Below are positions 38,731-51,226 of a DNA stretch of 64,000 nucleotides, piece after piece. The notes under the pieces are model-generated. The model had not been told where the DNA came from and ran no database searches. It saw nothing but the letters and a program-made list of their open reading frames with translations. How positions within the stretch are numbered: position 1 is the stretch's first letter; the number at the start of each line of letters is the position of its first letter. Position numbers and translations under genes: made by a program. Location: positions 8,160,501 to 8,224,500 of the forward strand of contig OY727103.1 of assembly GCA_963402885.1 (NCBI GenBank). The letters run 5' to 3'. This DNA is from Antedon bifida. Taxonomy: Eukaryota; Echinodermata; Crinoidea; Comatulida; Antedonidae.

Positions 38731-40245
38731 TTATTCTTCTTTCTGTACACTTTTTGTTTAACAATTATCTCAAAAAGTTGAATAACAATGATCACAAAAA
38801 TTTCACAATGTCTTTCAAATACTTTAACTTAGCCATAATAAGCTTTTCAGCGTGATCACTCATCCGTGACGTCACGTATACGCCATTTTGTGAAATCACA
38901 TTATCAATCATATGTCCATAATTCATTATCACATATTTATGAAATCCACTACACGTAAATTTCAGGTTAAGGTAAAAAATATTAACAAATAAAAACTTGC
39001 GCATCTCAAGGTCATGCACGTGAAATCGCGCGCAAAGATTTTAAAAAGCTTAAAATTAAGTTTTGATCAATTTAGAGCATGAATTAGGCCATTTGCGTGT
39101 TTCAAAAAATTACTGCGCAAAAACACGTTTTTGCGTACGCGATTCTTAGAAGGCGTAAAAAATGAAATTTGATGTATAAATCACATTCTACTCACAATTC
39201 TTAGTACATTCACCGATCTTGAGTCCATTCCGACTTAAAATAACGGTATACGAGCACGTTAAAAAAGACAAAATGCGCACATTAATTTCACAAAAGTTCT
39301 GAAAATGGTGAAAAATATGTCTTTTTTAAAATTAATATAACTCTTCAGAATGCACGATGACCCCTAAGTTTTTTAACTTATTCGGGAAGCCATTGAGTTG
39401 TAGATATAAATTTATATACACATTAGACGTACAAAATGGTATTACATCATCAAATGGCCACATGAATTTTTAAAATAGGGTTTTTTCCCCTTTTGTAATG
39501 GACCACCATATTCAACAGAGCGCAACTCGCTTATCTGTGATCGATTTTCTTTAAATTTTTAATATATTCTACCTCAACCAATTATGTTACTTATGAGTTG
39601 CCAATATTTTCATTTGGATGATGTCATCACGTCTTAAAATTTAAATAACGGTGGTTACGTAATTTCACCTACAAGGTATACTTGAATACCTTACAGCTCT
39701 TCTGAATTAAAGTTGACCTTGATGTTTATAATTTATTATGAGAGCTGGTGAAATGTAGATATGAATTATTATAAAAATTAAGCCTATCGGATGTTGTGAC
39801 GTTATCATATGGCCAGTTGAAGTTAAAAAGTATTTTTTTCATCTCTTTCGTCAAAGTTATACAATTTTTAAAGAGCGCGCACCGCCCTTCTACGTGCCAA
39901 ATTTTCTTCCAATTGTTATATTTTATTGCTCAATTCATTATCTTTCGATATTGTTATCCACAAGTTTATTTTGATAATGTCATCAGTGCCGAAAAATTAG
40001 AACATGATGTGTGTCCGTAATTTCACCAATGCTACACTGTATATAGATATACAGTATATACTGTACATAATGTATATGGCATATAATAAGCACACAGCAC
40101 TATAGTATAACCGTATAATAGGATGGCATACATCAACATTTTCTGATTGTATTTTAACATACGTGCATGTTTAAAAAATATTAATGTCAATAAAATTATG
40201 AAAATGATCACCTATAATTCGTCAAAGTGACGAATTAAATTCTAG
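38731..40245 (+). mobile_element. Unit U25, family 1 mosaic B and A, no 5' hairpin
   Basis: Leader TTATTCTTC followed by TTTCTGTACACTTTTTG, the U5 type. The body is B-like at first, with a short A-like word AAAATTAATATAAC near 39330. It then switches to A at about 39460, where GGCCACATGAATTTTTAAAA replaces the B sequence. CTAG is at 40242-40245. Confidence 0.8.
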
Positions 40246-41799
40246 TGTGAAATTGTTTTTATATATAAAAAAAATTTTTCTTCACAATTTCTTTCTGTAC
40301 AGAATTTGTTTAACAAATATCTCAAAAAGTTAAATAGCAATGATAAAAAAAATTTCACAATGTCTTTGAAATACTCTAACTTAGTCCTAATAAGCTTTTG
40401 AGCGTGATCACTCATCCGTGACGTCATTTATACGCCATTTTGTGAAATCGCATTATCAATCATATCTCCATAATTCATTATCACATATTAATGAAATTCA
40501 CTACACGTAAACTTTAGGCCAAGGGTAAAAATATTTGCAAATAAAAACGCACGCGCTCGTAGGATCATGCGCATGAAATCGCGCGTTAAAAATTAAAAAA
40601 GCTCAAAATTACGTTTTGATCAATTTAGAGCATGAATTAGGCCATTTGCGTGTTTTAAAAAATTACTGCGCAAAAACACGTTTTTGCGCGTGCGTACATA
40701 GAAAGCGTAACAAATACAATTTTTTTGTACAAACTGCATTCTACTCATCTTCCTTGGTACATCCACCAAATTTGAGTCCATTTCGACTTAAAATAGTGCT
40801 ATACGAGCACGTTAAAAATGACAAAATGCGCACATTAATTGTACAAAAGTGCTAAAAATGGTAAAAAATAAGGCATTTTTAAAATGAAAATAATTCTTCA
40901 GAATGCACGGTGACCCCCAATTTTGTTAACTTATTATGGAAGCCAATGAGTTGTAGATATAAATGTATATACACATTAGACGTACAAAATGGTATGACGT
41001 CATCATTTGGCCACATGAATTTTTAAAATAGGAGATTTTCCCCTTTTGTCATAGACCACCATATTCAACAGAGCGCAACTCAATTATCTGTGATCGAGTT
41101 TCTTTTAATTTTTAATATATTCTACCTCAACCAATTATGTTACTCATGAGTTGCCAATATTTTCATTTTGATGACGTCATCACGTCTTAAAATTTGATTA
41201 ACTGTGGTTACATAATTTCACCTACAACGTATATTTGGATACCTTACAGCTCTTCTGAATTAAAGTTGACCTTGATGTTTATAACTTATTATGAGAGCTG
41301 GTTAAATGTAGATATGAATTAATATAAAAATTAGGCCTATCGGATCTTGTGACGTTATCATATGGCCAGTTGAAATTAAAAAGCAATTTTTTCATCTCTT
41401 TCGTCAAAGTTATACAAATTTTAAAGAGCGCGCACCGCGCTTCTACGTGCCAAATTTTCTTCCAATTGTTATATTTCATTGCTCAATTCTTTATCTTTCG
41501 ATATTGTTATCCACAAGTTTATTTTGATAATGTCATCAGTGCCAAAAAATTAGAACATGATGTGTGTCCGTAGTTTCACTAATGCTACACTGTATATAGA
41601 TATACAGTATATACTGTACATAATGTATATATATGGCATATAATAGGCACAACTCAGTACTATAGCGTATAATAGGATGGCATACATCAACATTTTCCGA
41701 TTGTATGTTAACATACGTGCATGTTTAAAAAATATTAATGTCAATAAAATGATAAAAATGATCACCTATAATTCGTCAAAGTGACGAATTAAATTCTAG
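40246..41799 (+). mobile_element. Unit U26, family 1 variant C, last plus-strand unit
   Basis: E-type leader TGTGAAATTG. It is 1554 bp and close to U12 throughout. Its CTAG (41796-41799) abuts the interior of M1, which lies on the opposite strand. Confidence 0.8.
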
Positions 41800-42381
41800 T
41801 TTTTTACTATTTTTAGCACTTTTGTACAATTAATGTGCGCATTTTGTCATTTTTAACCTGCTCGTATAGCGTTATTTTAAGTCGGAACAGACTCAAATTT
41901 GGTGAATGTACTAAGGATGGTGAGTAGAATACGATTTTATGCATTTTAAGAATTGCGCACGCAAAAACGCATTTTTGCGCAGTAATTTTTTGAAACACGC
42001 AAATGGCCTAACTCATGCTCTAAATTGATCAAAACTTAATTTGGAGCTTTTTAAATTTTTAACGCGCAATTTCACGTGCATGACCTTGAAAAATGTAAGT
42101 TTTTATTTGTTAATATTTTTATCCTTCACCTGAAATTTACGTATAGTGAATTTTATTGATATGTGATAAAGAGTTATGGAGATATGATTGATAGTGTGAT
42201 TTCACAAAATCGCGTATTAATGACGTCACGGTTGAGTGATCACGCTGAAAAGCTTATTATGGCTAAGTTAAAGTATTTGAAAGACATTGTGAAATTTTTG
42301 TGATCATTGTTATTCAACTTTTTGAGATAATTGTTAAACAAAAGTGTACAGAAAGAAGAAGAATAATAATAATAATAACAA
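41800..42381 (-). mobile_element. M1, family 1 variant A, only the 5' third present
   Basis: On the - strand it runs from a hairpin-less ATT/CTT leader (about 42345-42381) to TAAAAATAGTAAAAAA, where it stops against the CTAG of U26. About 20 bases are missing near 41935 relative to other A copies. The rest of the unit is not in the window. Confidence 0.8.
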
Positions 42382-43884
42382 CTAGAATTTAATTCGTCAC
42401 TTTGACGAATTATAGGTGATCATTTTTATCATTTTATTGACATTAATATTTTTTAAACATGCACGTATGTTAAAATACAATCAGAAAATGTTGATGTATG
42501 CCATCCTATTATACGGTTATACTATAGTGCTGTGCCTATTATATGCCATATACATTATGTACAGTATATACTGTATATCTATATACAGTGTAGCATTGGT
42601 GACATTACGGACACACATCATGTTCTAATTTTTCGGCACTGATGACATTATCAAAATAAACTTGTGGATAACAATATCGAAAGATAATGAATTGAGCAAT
42701 AAAATATAACAATTGGAAGAAAATTTGGCACGTAGAAGGGCGGTGCACGCTCTTTAAAAATTGTATAACTTTGACGAAAGAGATGAAAAAACTACTTTTT
42801 AACTTCAACTGGCCATATGATAACGTCACAACATCCGATAGGCTTAATTTTTATAATAATTCATATCTACATTTCACCAGCTCTCATAATAAGTTATAAA
42901 CATCAAGGTCAACTTTAATTCAGAAGAGCTGTAAGGTATTCAAGTATACCTTGTAGGTGAAATTACGTAACCACCGTTATTTAAATTTTAAGACGTGATG
43001 ACATCATCCAAATGAAAATATTGGCAACTCATAAGTAACATAATTGGTTGAGGTAGAATATATTAAAAATTTAAAGAAAATCGATCACAGATAAGCGAGT
43101 TGCGCTCTGTTGAATATGGTGGTCCATTACAAAAGGGGAAAAAACCCTATTTTAAAAATTCATGTGGCCAAATGATGACGTCATATCATTTTGTACGTCT
43201 AATGTGTATATACATTTATATCTACAACTCATTGGCTTCTAGAATAAGTTAAAAAAATTGGGGGTCATCGTGCATTCTGAAGAGTTATATTAATTTTAAA
43301 AAGGCCTTATTTTTTACTATTTTTAGCACTTTTGTACAATTAATGTGCGCATTTTGTCATTTTTAACCTGCTCGTATAGCGTTATTTTAAGTCGGAACAG
43401 ACTCAAATTTGGTGAATGTACTAAGGATGGTGAGTAGAATACGATTTGTAAAAAAAATTCATATTTTTTACGCATTTTAAGAATTGCGCACGCAAAAACG
43501 CATTTTTGCGCAGTAATTTTTTGAAACACGCAAATGGCCTAACTCATGCTCTAAATTGATCAAAACTTAATTTGGAGCTTTTTAAATTTTTAACGCGCAA
43601 TTTCACGTGCATGACCTTGAAAAATGTAAGTTTTTATTTGTTAATATTTTTACCCTTCACCTGAAGTTTACGTATAGTGAATTTTATTGATATGTGATAA
43701 AGAGTTATGGAGATATGATTGATAGTGTGATTTCACAAAATCGCGTATTAATGACGTCACGGTTGAGTGATCACGCTGAAAAGCTTATTATGGCTAAGTT
43801 AAAGTATTTGAAAGACATTGTGAAATTTTTGTGATCATTGTTATTCAACTTTTTGAGATAATTGCTAAACAAAAGTGTACAGAA
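42382..43884 (-). mobile_element. M2, family 1 variant A, leader lost
   Basis: CTAG is at 42382-42385, and the body is complete up to TTCTGTACAC. There the upstream side changes abruptly to interior sequence of M3, with no triplet leader and no CTAG between. Module B contains GGTGCACGC in place of GGTGCGCGC. Confidence 0.8.
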
Positions 43885-44808
43885 CCACCGTTATTTAAAT
43901 TTTAAGACGTGATGACATCATCCAAATGAAAATATTGGCAACTCATAAGTAACATAATTGGTTGAGGTAGAATATATTAAAAATTTAAAGAAAATCGATC
44001 ACAGATAAGCGTGTTGCGCTCTGTTGAATATGGTGGTCCATTACAAAAGGGGAAAAAACCCTATTTTAAAAATTCATGTGGCCAAATGATGACGTCATAC
44101 CATTTTGTACGTCTAATGTGTATATACATTTATATCTACAACTCATTGGCTTCCAGAATAAGTTAAAAAAATTGGGGGTCATCGTGCATTCTGAAGAGTT
44201 ATATTAATTTTAAAAAGGCCTTATTTTTTACTATTTTTAGCACTTTTGTACAATTAATGTGCGCATTTTGTCATTTTTAACCTGCTCGTATAGCGTTATT
44301 TTAAGTCGGAACAGACTCAAATTTGGTGAATGTACTAAGGATGGTGAGTAGAATACGATTTGTAAAAAAAATTCATATTTTTTACGCATTTTAAGAATTG
44401 CGCACGCAAAAACGCATTTTTGCGCAGTAATTTTTTGAAACACGCAAATGGCCTAACTCATGCTCTAAATTGATCAAAACTTAATTTGGAGCTTTTTAAA
44501 TTTTTAACGCGCAATTTCACGTGCATGACCTTGAAAAATGTAAGTTTTTATTTGTTAATATTTTTACCCTTCACCTGAAGTTTACGTATAGTGAATTTTA
44601 TTGATATGTGATAAAGAGTTATGGAGATATGATTGATAGTGTGATTTCACAAAATCGCGTATTAATGACGTCACGGTTGAGTGATCACGCTGAAAAGCTT
44701 ATTATGGCTAAGTTAAAGTATTTGAAAGACATTGTGAAATTTTTGTGATCATTGTTATTCAACTTTTTGAGATAATTGCTAAACAAAAGTGTACAGAAAG
44801 AAGAATAA
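43885..44808 (-). mobile_element. M3, family 1 variant A, 3' part deleted
   Basis: Only the leader and the first part of the body, up to AATAACGGTGG of module A, are present (924 bp). Module B, the TA palindromes, the 3' inverted repeat and CTAG are absent. The leader (TTATTCTTC) has no hairpin. Confidence 0.8.
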
Positions 44809-46464
44809 CTAGAATTTAATTCGTCACTTTGACGAATTATAGGTGATCATTTTTATCATTTTAATGAAATTAACATTTTTTAAACATGCATGTACGTTAA
44901 CATACGATCGTAAAAGTTGATGTACGCCATCCTATGACATGATGCATACGCTTATAGTGCTGAGTTGTGCCTATTACATGCCATATACAATATGTACAGT
45001 ATATACTGTATATCTATATACAGTGTAGCATAGGTGAAATTACGGGACACACATCATGTTCTAATTTTTTGATATGATGGAATTATCAAAATAAACTCGA
45101 AGATGACAATTTCGAAAGATAATGAATTGAGCAAATAAATATAAGAATTGGAAGAGAATCTGGCACGTAGAAGCGCTGTGCACGCTCTTTGAAATTTGTA
45201 TAAAATTTACGAAAAAGATGAAAAAACTACTTTTTAACTTCATCTGGCCATATGTTAACGTCACAACATCCGATAGGCTTGGTTTTTATATGAATTCATA
45301 TCTACATTTCATCAGCTTTCATAATAAATTATAATCATCAAGGTAACCTTCAATTCTGAAGAGCTGTAAGATATTCAAATTTACGACAAAGGTGAAATTA
45401 CACGACCTACGTTATTCAAGTTTTTACGCGTGATGACGTCATTAAAATGAAAACACTGACAACTTATGAGAAAGATAAATAATTAAGCAAGCACACACTG
45501 AAATTTGTGCGAAAATCGAGCTCAAATAGCGGAGATGCGCTCTATTGAATGTGATAACCTACACAAAACGGAAAGAAATCCTAATTTTTAAATTCAAGTG
45601 GCCATTTGATGACGTAATACCATTTTGTACGTCTAATGTGTATATACATTTATATCTACAACTCAATGGCTTCCCGAATAAGTTAAAAAACTTAGGGGTC
45701 ATCGTGCATTCTGAAGAGTTATTTTCATTTTAAAAAAGACATATTTTTCACCATTTTCAGAACTTTTGTGAAATTAATGTGCGCATTTTGTCTTTTTTAA
45801 CGTGCTCGTATATCGTTATTTTAAGTCGGAATGGACTCAAGATCGGTGAATGTACTAAGAATTGTGAGTAGAATGTGATTTATACATCAAATTTTATTTG
45901 TTACGCTTTTTACGAATCGCGTGCGCAAAAACGTGTTTTTGCGCAGTAATTTTTTGAAACACGCAAATGGCCTAATTCATGCTCTAAATTGATCAAAACT
46001 TAATTTTGAGCTTTTAAAAATCTTTACGCGCGATTTCACGTGCATGACCTTGAGACGCGCGAGTTTTTATTTGCTAATATTTTTTACCTTGACCTGAAAT
46101 TTACGTGTAGTAAATTTCATAAATATGTCATAATCAATTATGGACATATGATTGATAATGTGATTTCACAAAATCGCGTATACGTGACGTCACGGTTGAG
46201 TGATCACGCTGAAAAGCTTATTATGGCTAAGTTAAAGTATTTGAAAGACATTGTGAAATTTTTGTGATCATTGTTATTCAACTTTTTGAGATAATTGCTA
46301 AACAAAAGTGTACAGAAAGAAGAAGAATAATAATAATAACAATAATAAAGATTTTGTACAATAACAATAGGTGATCATTTTATTCTAAATGATCACCTAA
46401 TAATAACAATAAAGATTTCATACAATAACAATAGGTGATCATTTTATTCTAAATGATCACCTAA
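44809..46464 (-). mobile_element. M4, family 1 variant B, double 5' hairpin
   Basis: CTAG is at 44809-44812. The body is nearly identical to U5 and U19. Two 5' hairpins lie at 46368-46399 and 46432-46463. The outer leader stops at ATTGTTATTA on the - strand. Confidence 0.8.
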
Positions 46465-48023
46465 CTAGAATTTAATTCGTCACTTTGACGAATTATAGGT
46501 GATCATTTTTATAATTTTATTGACATTAATATTTTTTAAACATGCACGTATGTTAACATACGATCGGAAAATGTTGATGTATGCCATCCCATTAGACGCT
46601 TATAGTGCTGAGTTGTGCCTATTATGTGCCTATTATGCCATATACATTATGTACAGTATATACTGTATATCTATATACAGTGTAGCATTGGTGAAATTAC
46701 GGACATACATCATGATCTAATTTTTTGGCACTGATGACAATATCAAAATAAACTTGTGGATAACGATATCGAAAGATAATGAATTGAGCAATGAAATATA
46801 TCAATCGGAAGAAAATTTGGCACGTAGAAGCGCGATGCGCGCTCTTTAAAATTTGTACAACTTTGACGAAAGAGACCAAAAAACTACTTTTTAATTTCAA
46901 CTGGCCATATGATAACGTCACAACATTTGATAGGCATAATTTTAATATGAATTCATATCTACATTTCACCAGCTCTCATAATAAGTTATAAACATCAAGG
47001 TCAACTTTAATTCAGAAGAGCTGTAAGGTATTCAAATATACGTTGTAGGTGAAATTACGTAACCATCGTTATTCAAATTTTAAGACGTGAAGACGTCATC
47101 AAAATGAAAATATGGGCAACTCATGAGTAACATAATTGGTTGAAGTAGAATATATTAAAAATTAAAAGAAAATCGATCACAAATAAGCGAGTTGCACTCT
47201 GTTGAATATGGTGGTCTATGACAAAAGAGGTAAAAACCCTATTTTTAAAATTCATGTGGCCAAATGATGACGTTGTACCATTTTGTACATCTAATGTGTA
47301 TATACACTTATATCTACAACTCATTGGCTTCCATAATAAGTTAAAAAAATTGGGGGTCACCTTCCATTCTGAAGAGTTATATTCATTTTAAAAAGGCCTT
47401 ATTTTTTACCATTTTTAGCACTTTGATGCAATTAGTTTGCGCATTTTGTCATTTTTAACCTGCTCGTATAGCGTTATTTTAAGTTGGAACTGACTCAAAT
47501 TTGGTGAATGTACTAAGGCTGGTGAGTAGAATGCGATTTGTATAAAAAAATTGCATTTTTACGCTTTGTAAGTATCGCGCGCGCAAATTATTTTTTTTGC
47601 GCAGTAATTTTTTTAAACACGCAAATGGCCTAATTCATGCTCTTAATTGATCAAAACTTAATTTTGAGCTTTTTAAATTTTTAACGCGCGATTTCACGCG
47701 CATGACCCTACGTGTGCGCGCGTTTTTATTTGTTAATATTTTTACCCTTGACCTAAAGCTTACGTGTAGTGAATTTCATTAATATGTGATAATGAATTAT
47801 GGAGGTATGATTGATAATGTGATTTCACAAAATGGCGTCTAAATGACGTCACGGATGAGTGATCACGCTGAAAAGCTTATTAGGACTAAGTTAAAGTATT
47901 TGAAAGACATTCAGAAATGTTGGTAATCATTGACATTAAACTTTTTGAGATATTTGTTACACAAAATCTGTACAGAAAGAAATTGCGAAGAAACATTTTT
48001 TGTTTTACAAAAACAATTTCTCA
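46465..48023 (-). mobile_element. M5, family 1 variant D/A mosaic, E-type leader
   Basis: CTAG is at 46465-46468. The 5' part is D-like (CATTTAGACGCC, GCGCGCACACGTAGGG). The leader on the - strand is TGAGAAATTGTTTTTG (about 47976-48023), with no ATT triplets. Confidence 0.75.
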
Positions 48024-49629
48024 CTAGAATTTAATTCGTCACTTTGACGAATTATAGGTGATCATTTTTATAATTTTAATGAAATTAACATTTTTTTAAA
48101 CATGCACGTACGTTTTATCATTTTAATGAAATTAACATTTTTTTAAACATGCACGTACGTTAACATACGATCGTAAAAAGTTGATGTACGCCATCCTATG
48201 ACATGATGCATATACGCTTATAGTGCTGAGTTGTACCTATTATGTGTCATATACAATATGTACAGTATATACTGTAATCTATATACATTGTAACATAGGT
48301 GAAATTACGGGACCCAAATCATGTTCTAATTTTTTGGTATGATGGAATTATCAAAATAAACTCTAAGATGACAATTTCGAAAGATAATGAATCGAGCAAA
48401 TAAATATAAGGATTGGAAGAGAATTTGACACGTAGAAGCGCAATGCGTGCTTTTTGAAATTTGTATAATTTTGATGCAAAAGATGAAAAAAATACTTTTT
48501 AACTTCAACTGGCCATATGATAACGTCACAACATCCGATAGACTTGGTTTTTATATGAATTCATATCTACATTTCAACAGCTTTCATAATAATTTATAAT
48601 CATCAAGGTAACCTTCAATTCTGAAGAGTTGCGAGATATTCAAATATACGCTGAAGTTGAAATTAATCGCACCATGTTATTCAAATTTTTACGCATGATA
48701 ACGTCATCATAATAAAAAGGTGGCAACTCATGATAAAGATAATTAATTTAACAAGTACATACTAAAATTTTAGCGAAAATCGGGCTAAAATAACGGAGAT
48801 ACGCACTATTGAATGCGATAACCTACACAAAAAGATAAAAATTCCTAATTTTTAAATTCAAGTGGCCATTTGATGACGTCATACCATTTTGTACGTCTAA
48901 TGTGTATATACATTTGTATCTACAACTTATTGGCTTCCATAATAAGTTAAAAAAATTGGGGGTCACCTGCCATTCTGAAGAGTTATATTATTTTTAAAAA
49001 GGCCTTAATTTTTACCATTTTTAGCACTTTTGTACAATTAATGTGCGCATTTTGTCATTTTTAACGTGCTCGTATAGCACTATTTTAAATTGAAATGGAC
49101 TCACATTTGGTGAATCTACCAAGGAAGATGAGTAGAATGCAATTTGTACAAAAAAAAATTTATTTTTTACGCTTTCTAAGTACGCACGTGCAAAAACGTG
49201 TTTTTGCGCAGTAATTTTTTAAAACACGCAAATGGCCTAATTCATGCTCTAAATTGATCAAAACGTAATTTTGACCTTTTTAAATTTTTAATGCGCGATT
49301 TCACGCGCATGACCCTACGTGCGCGTGCGTTTTTATTTGCTAATAATTTTACCCTTGACCTGAAGTTTACGTGTAGTGAATTTCATTAATATCTGATAAT
49401 TAATTATGGAGATATGATTGATAATGTGATTTCACAAAATGGCGTATAAATGACGTCACGGATGAGTGATCACGCTGAAAAGCTTATTAGGACTTAGTTA
49501 AAGTATTTGAAAGAAATTCTGAAATTTTGGTAATCATTGACATTAAACTTTTTGAGATAGTTGTTACACAAAATCTGTACAGAAAGAAATTGCGAAGAAA
49601 CATTTTTTTTGTACAAAAACAATTTCTCA
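48024..49629 (-). mobile_element. M6, family 1 variant C/B mosaic, E-type leader
   Basis: CTAG is at 48024-48027. A 47-bp tandem duplication lies just inside the 3' end (about 48074-48167). The TA palindrome region near 48270 has lost symmetry. The leader is E-type (about 49584-49629). Confidence 0.75.
48074..48167. repeat. 47-bp direct tandem duplication in M6
   Basis: TTTTAATGAAATTAAC begins at 48074 and again at 48121. Both copies run through AACATGCACGTACGTT. Other units have this stretch once. Confidence 0.85.
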
Positions 49630-51226
49630 CTAGAATTTAATTCGTCACTTTGACAAATTATAGGTGATCATTTTTATCATTTTAATGAAATTAACATTTT
49701 TTAAACATGCATGTACGTTAACATATGATCGTAAAAAGTTGATGTACGCCATCCTACGACATGATGCATATGCTTATAGTGCTGAGTTGTACCTATTATG
49801 TGTCATAGAATATATACTCTATACAGTACAGTGTACAGTATATCTATATACAGTGTAACATAGGTGAAATTACGGGAACCACACAATGTTCAAATTTTTT
49901 GATATGATGGAATTATCAAAATAAACTTGAAGTTGACAATTTCGAAAGATAATGAATTGAGCAAATAAATATAAGAATTGGAAGAGAATTTGGCACGTAG
50001 AAGCGCTATGCGCGCTCTTTGAAATTTGTATAACTTTGACTAAAGAAATTTAAAAACTACTTTTTAACTTCAACTGGCCATATTATAACTTCGCAACATC
50101 CGATAGGCTTATTTTTTATATGAATTTATATCTACATTTCATAATAATTTATAATTTTCAAGGTCACATTTAATTCTGAAGAGCTGTAAGATATTCAAAT
50201 GTATGGTGTAGGTGAAATTACACGACCTAGGTTATTCAAGGTTTTACGCGTGATGACGTCATTAAAATGAAAACGCTGACCACTCATGGAAAGATAAATA
50301 ATTAAGCAAGCACATACTGAAATTTGTGCAAAATTCGAGCACAAATAACAGAGATACGCTCTGTTGAATGTGATAATCTAAACAAAAAGATAAAAAATCC
50401 TAATTTTTAAATTCAAGTGGCCATTTGATGACGTCACAACATTTTGCACATCAAATGTGTACATGAATTCATATCTACAACTCAATAGCTTCCTGAATAA
50501 GTTAAAAAAATTGGGGGTCATCTTGCATTCTGAAGAGTTATTTTCATTTTAAAAAGGCCTTATTTTTCACCATTTTCAGAACTTTTGTGAAATTAATGTG
50601 CGCATTTTGTCATTTTTAACATGCTCGTATAGCGTCATTTTAAGTCTGAATGGACTCAAAATGGGTAAATGTACTAAGGATTGTGAGTAGAATATGATTT
50701 ATTCATCAAATTTTACTTTTTACGCTTTCTAAGATTCGCGTGCGCAAAAACGCATTTTTGCGCAGTAATTTTTTGAAACACGCAAATGGCCTAATTCATG
50801 CTCTAAATTGATCAAAACTTAATTTTGAGCTTTTTAAAATTTTAACGCGCGATTTCACGCGCATGACCTTGAAACGCACGAGTTTTTATTTGCTAATATT
50901 TTTACCTTTACCTGAAATTTACGTGTAGTGAATTTCATTAATATGTGATAATGAATTATGGAGATATGATTGATAATGTGATTTCACAAAATGGCGTATA
51001 AATGACGTCACGGATGAGTGATCACGCTGGAAAGCTTATTATGTCTAAGTTAAAGTATTTGAAAGACATTGTGTAATTTTTGTGATCATTGCAATTCAAC
51101 TTTTTGAGATAATTGTTACACAAAAAGTGTACAGAAAGAATAAAAAAAAAAATAATAAAAAAAAAAATAAATAAAGATTTCATACAATAACAATAGGTGA
51201 TCATTTTATTCTAAATGATCACCTAA
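49630..51226 (-). mobile_element. M7, family 1, diverged B-like copy
   Basis: CTAG is at 49630-49633. The 3' hairpin stem has a mismatch (TTTGACAAATTATAGG). The 5' hairpin lies at 51194-51225 with a T-rich leader in which ATT triplets have decayed (about 51138-51180). Part of module B near 50130 is missing. Confidence 0.75.

Larger units (their letters stand above)
1..41799 (+). repeat. Plus-strand tandem array of Helitron-like units U1-U26
   Basis: Twenty-six consecutive copies of a repeat of about 1.5-1.65 kb, all in one orientation. Nearly every copy ends with a short hairpin (core CGTCAAAGTGACG) followed by AATTCTAG. The next copy starts with a hairpin and/or a T-rich triplet leader. No open frame looks coding. 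The 3' hairpin plus CTAG is the hallmark of Helitron-superfamily transposons. The inverted copy of the 5' end beside it, the microsatellite leader and the lack of coding capacity point to non-autonomous Helentron/Helitron2-like (HINE) elements. That class is inferred from structure only. Confidence 0.8.
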
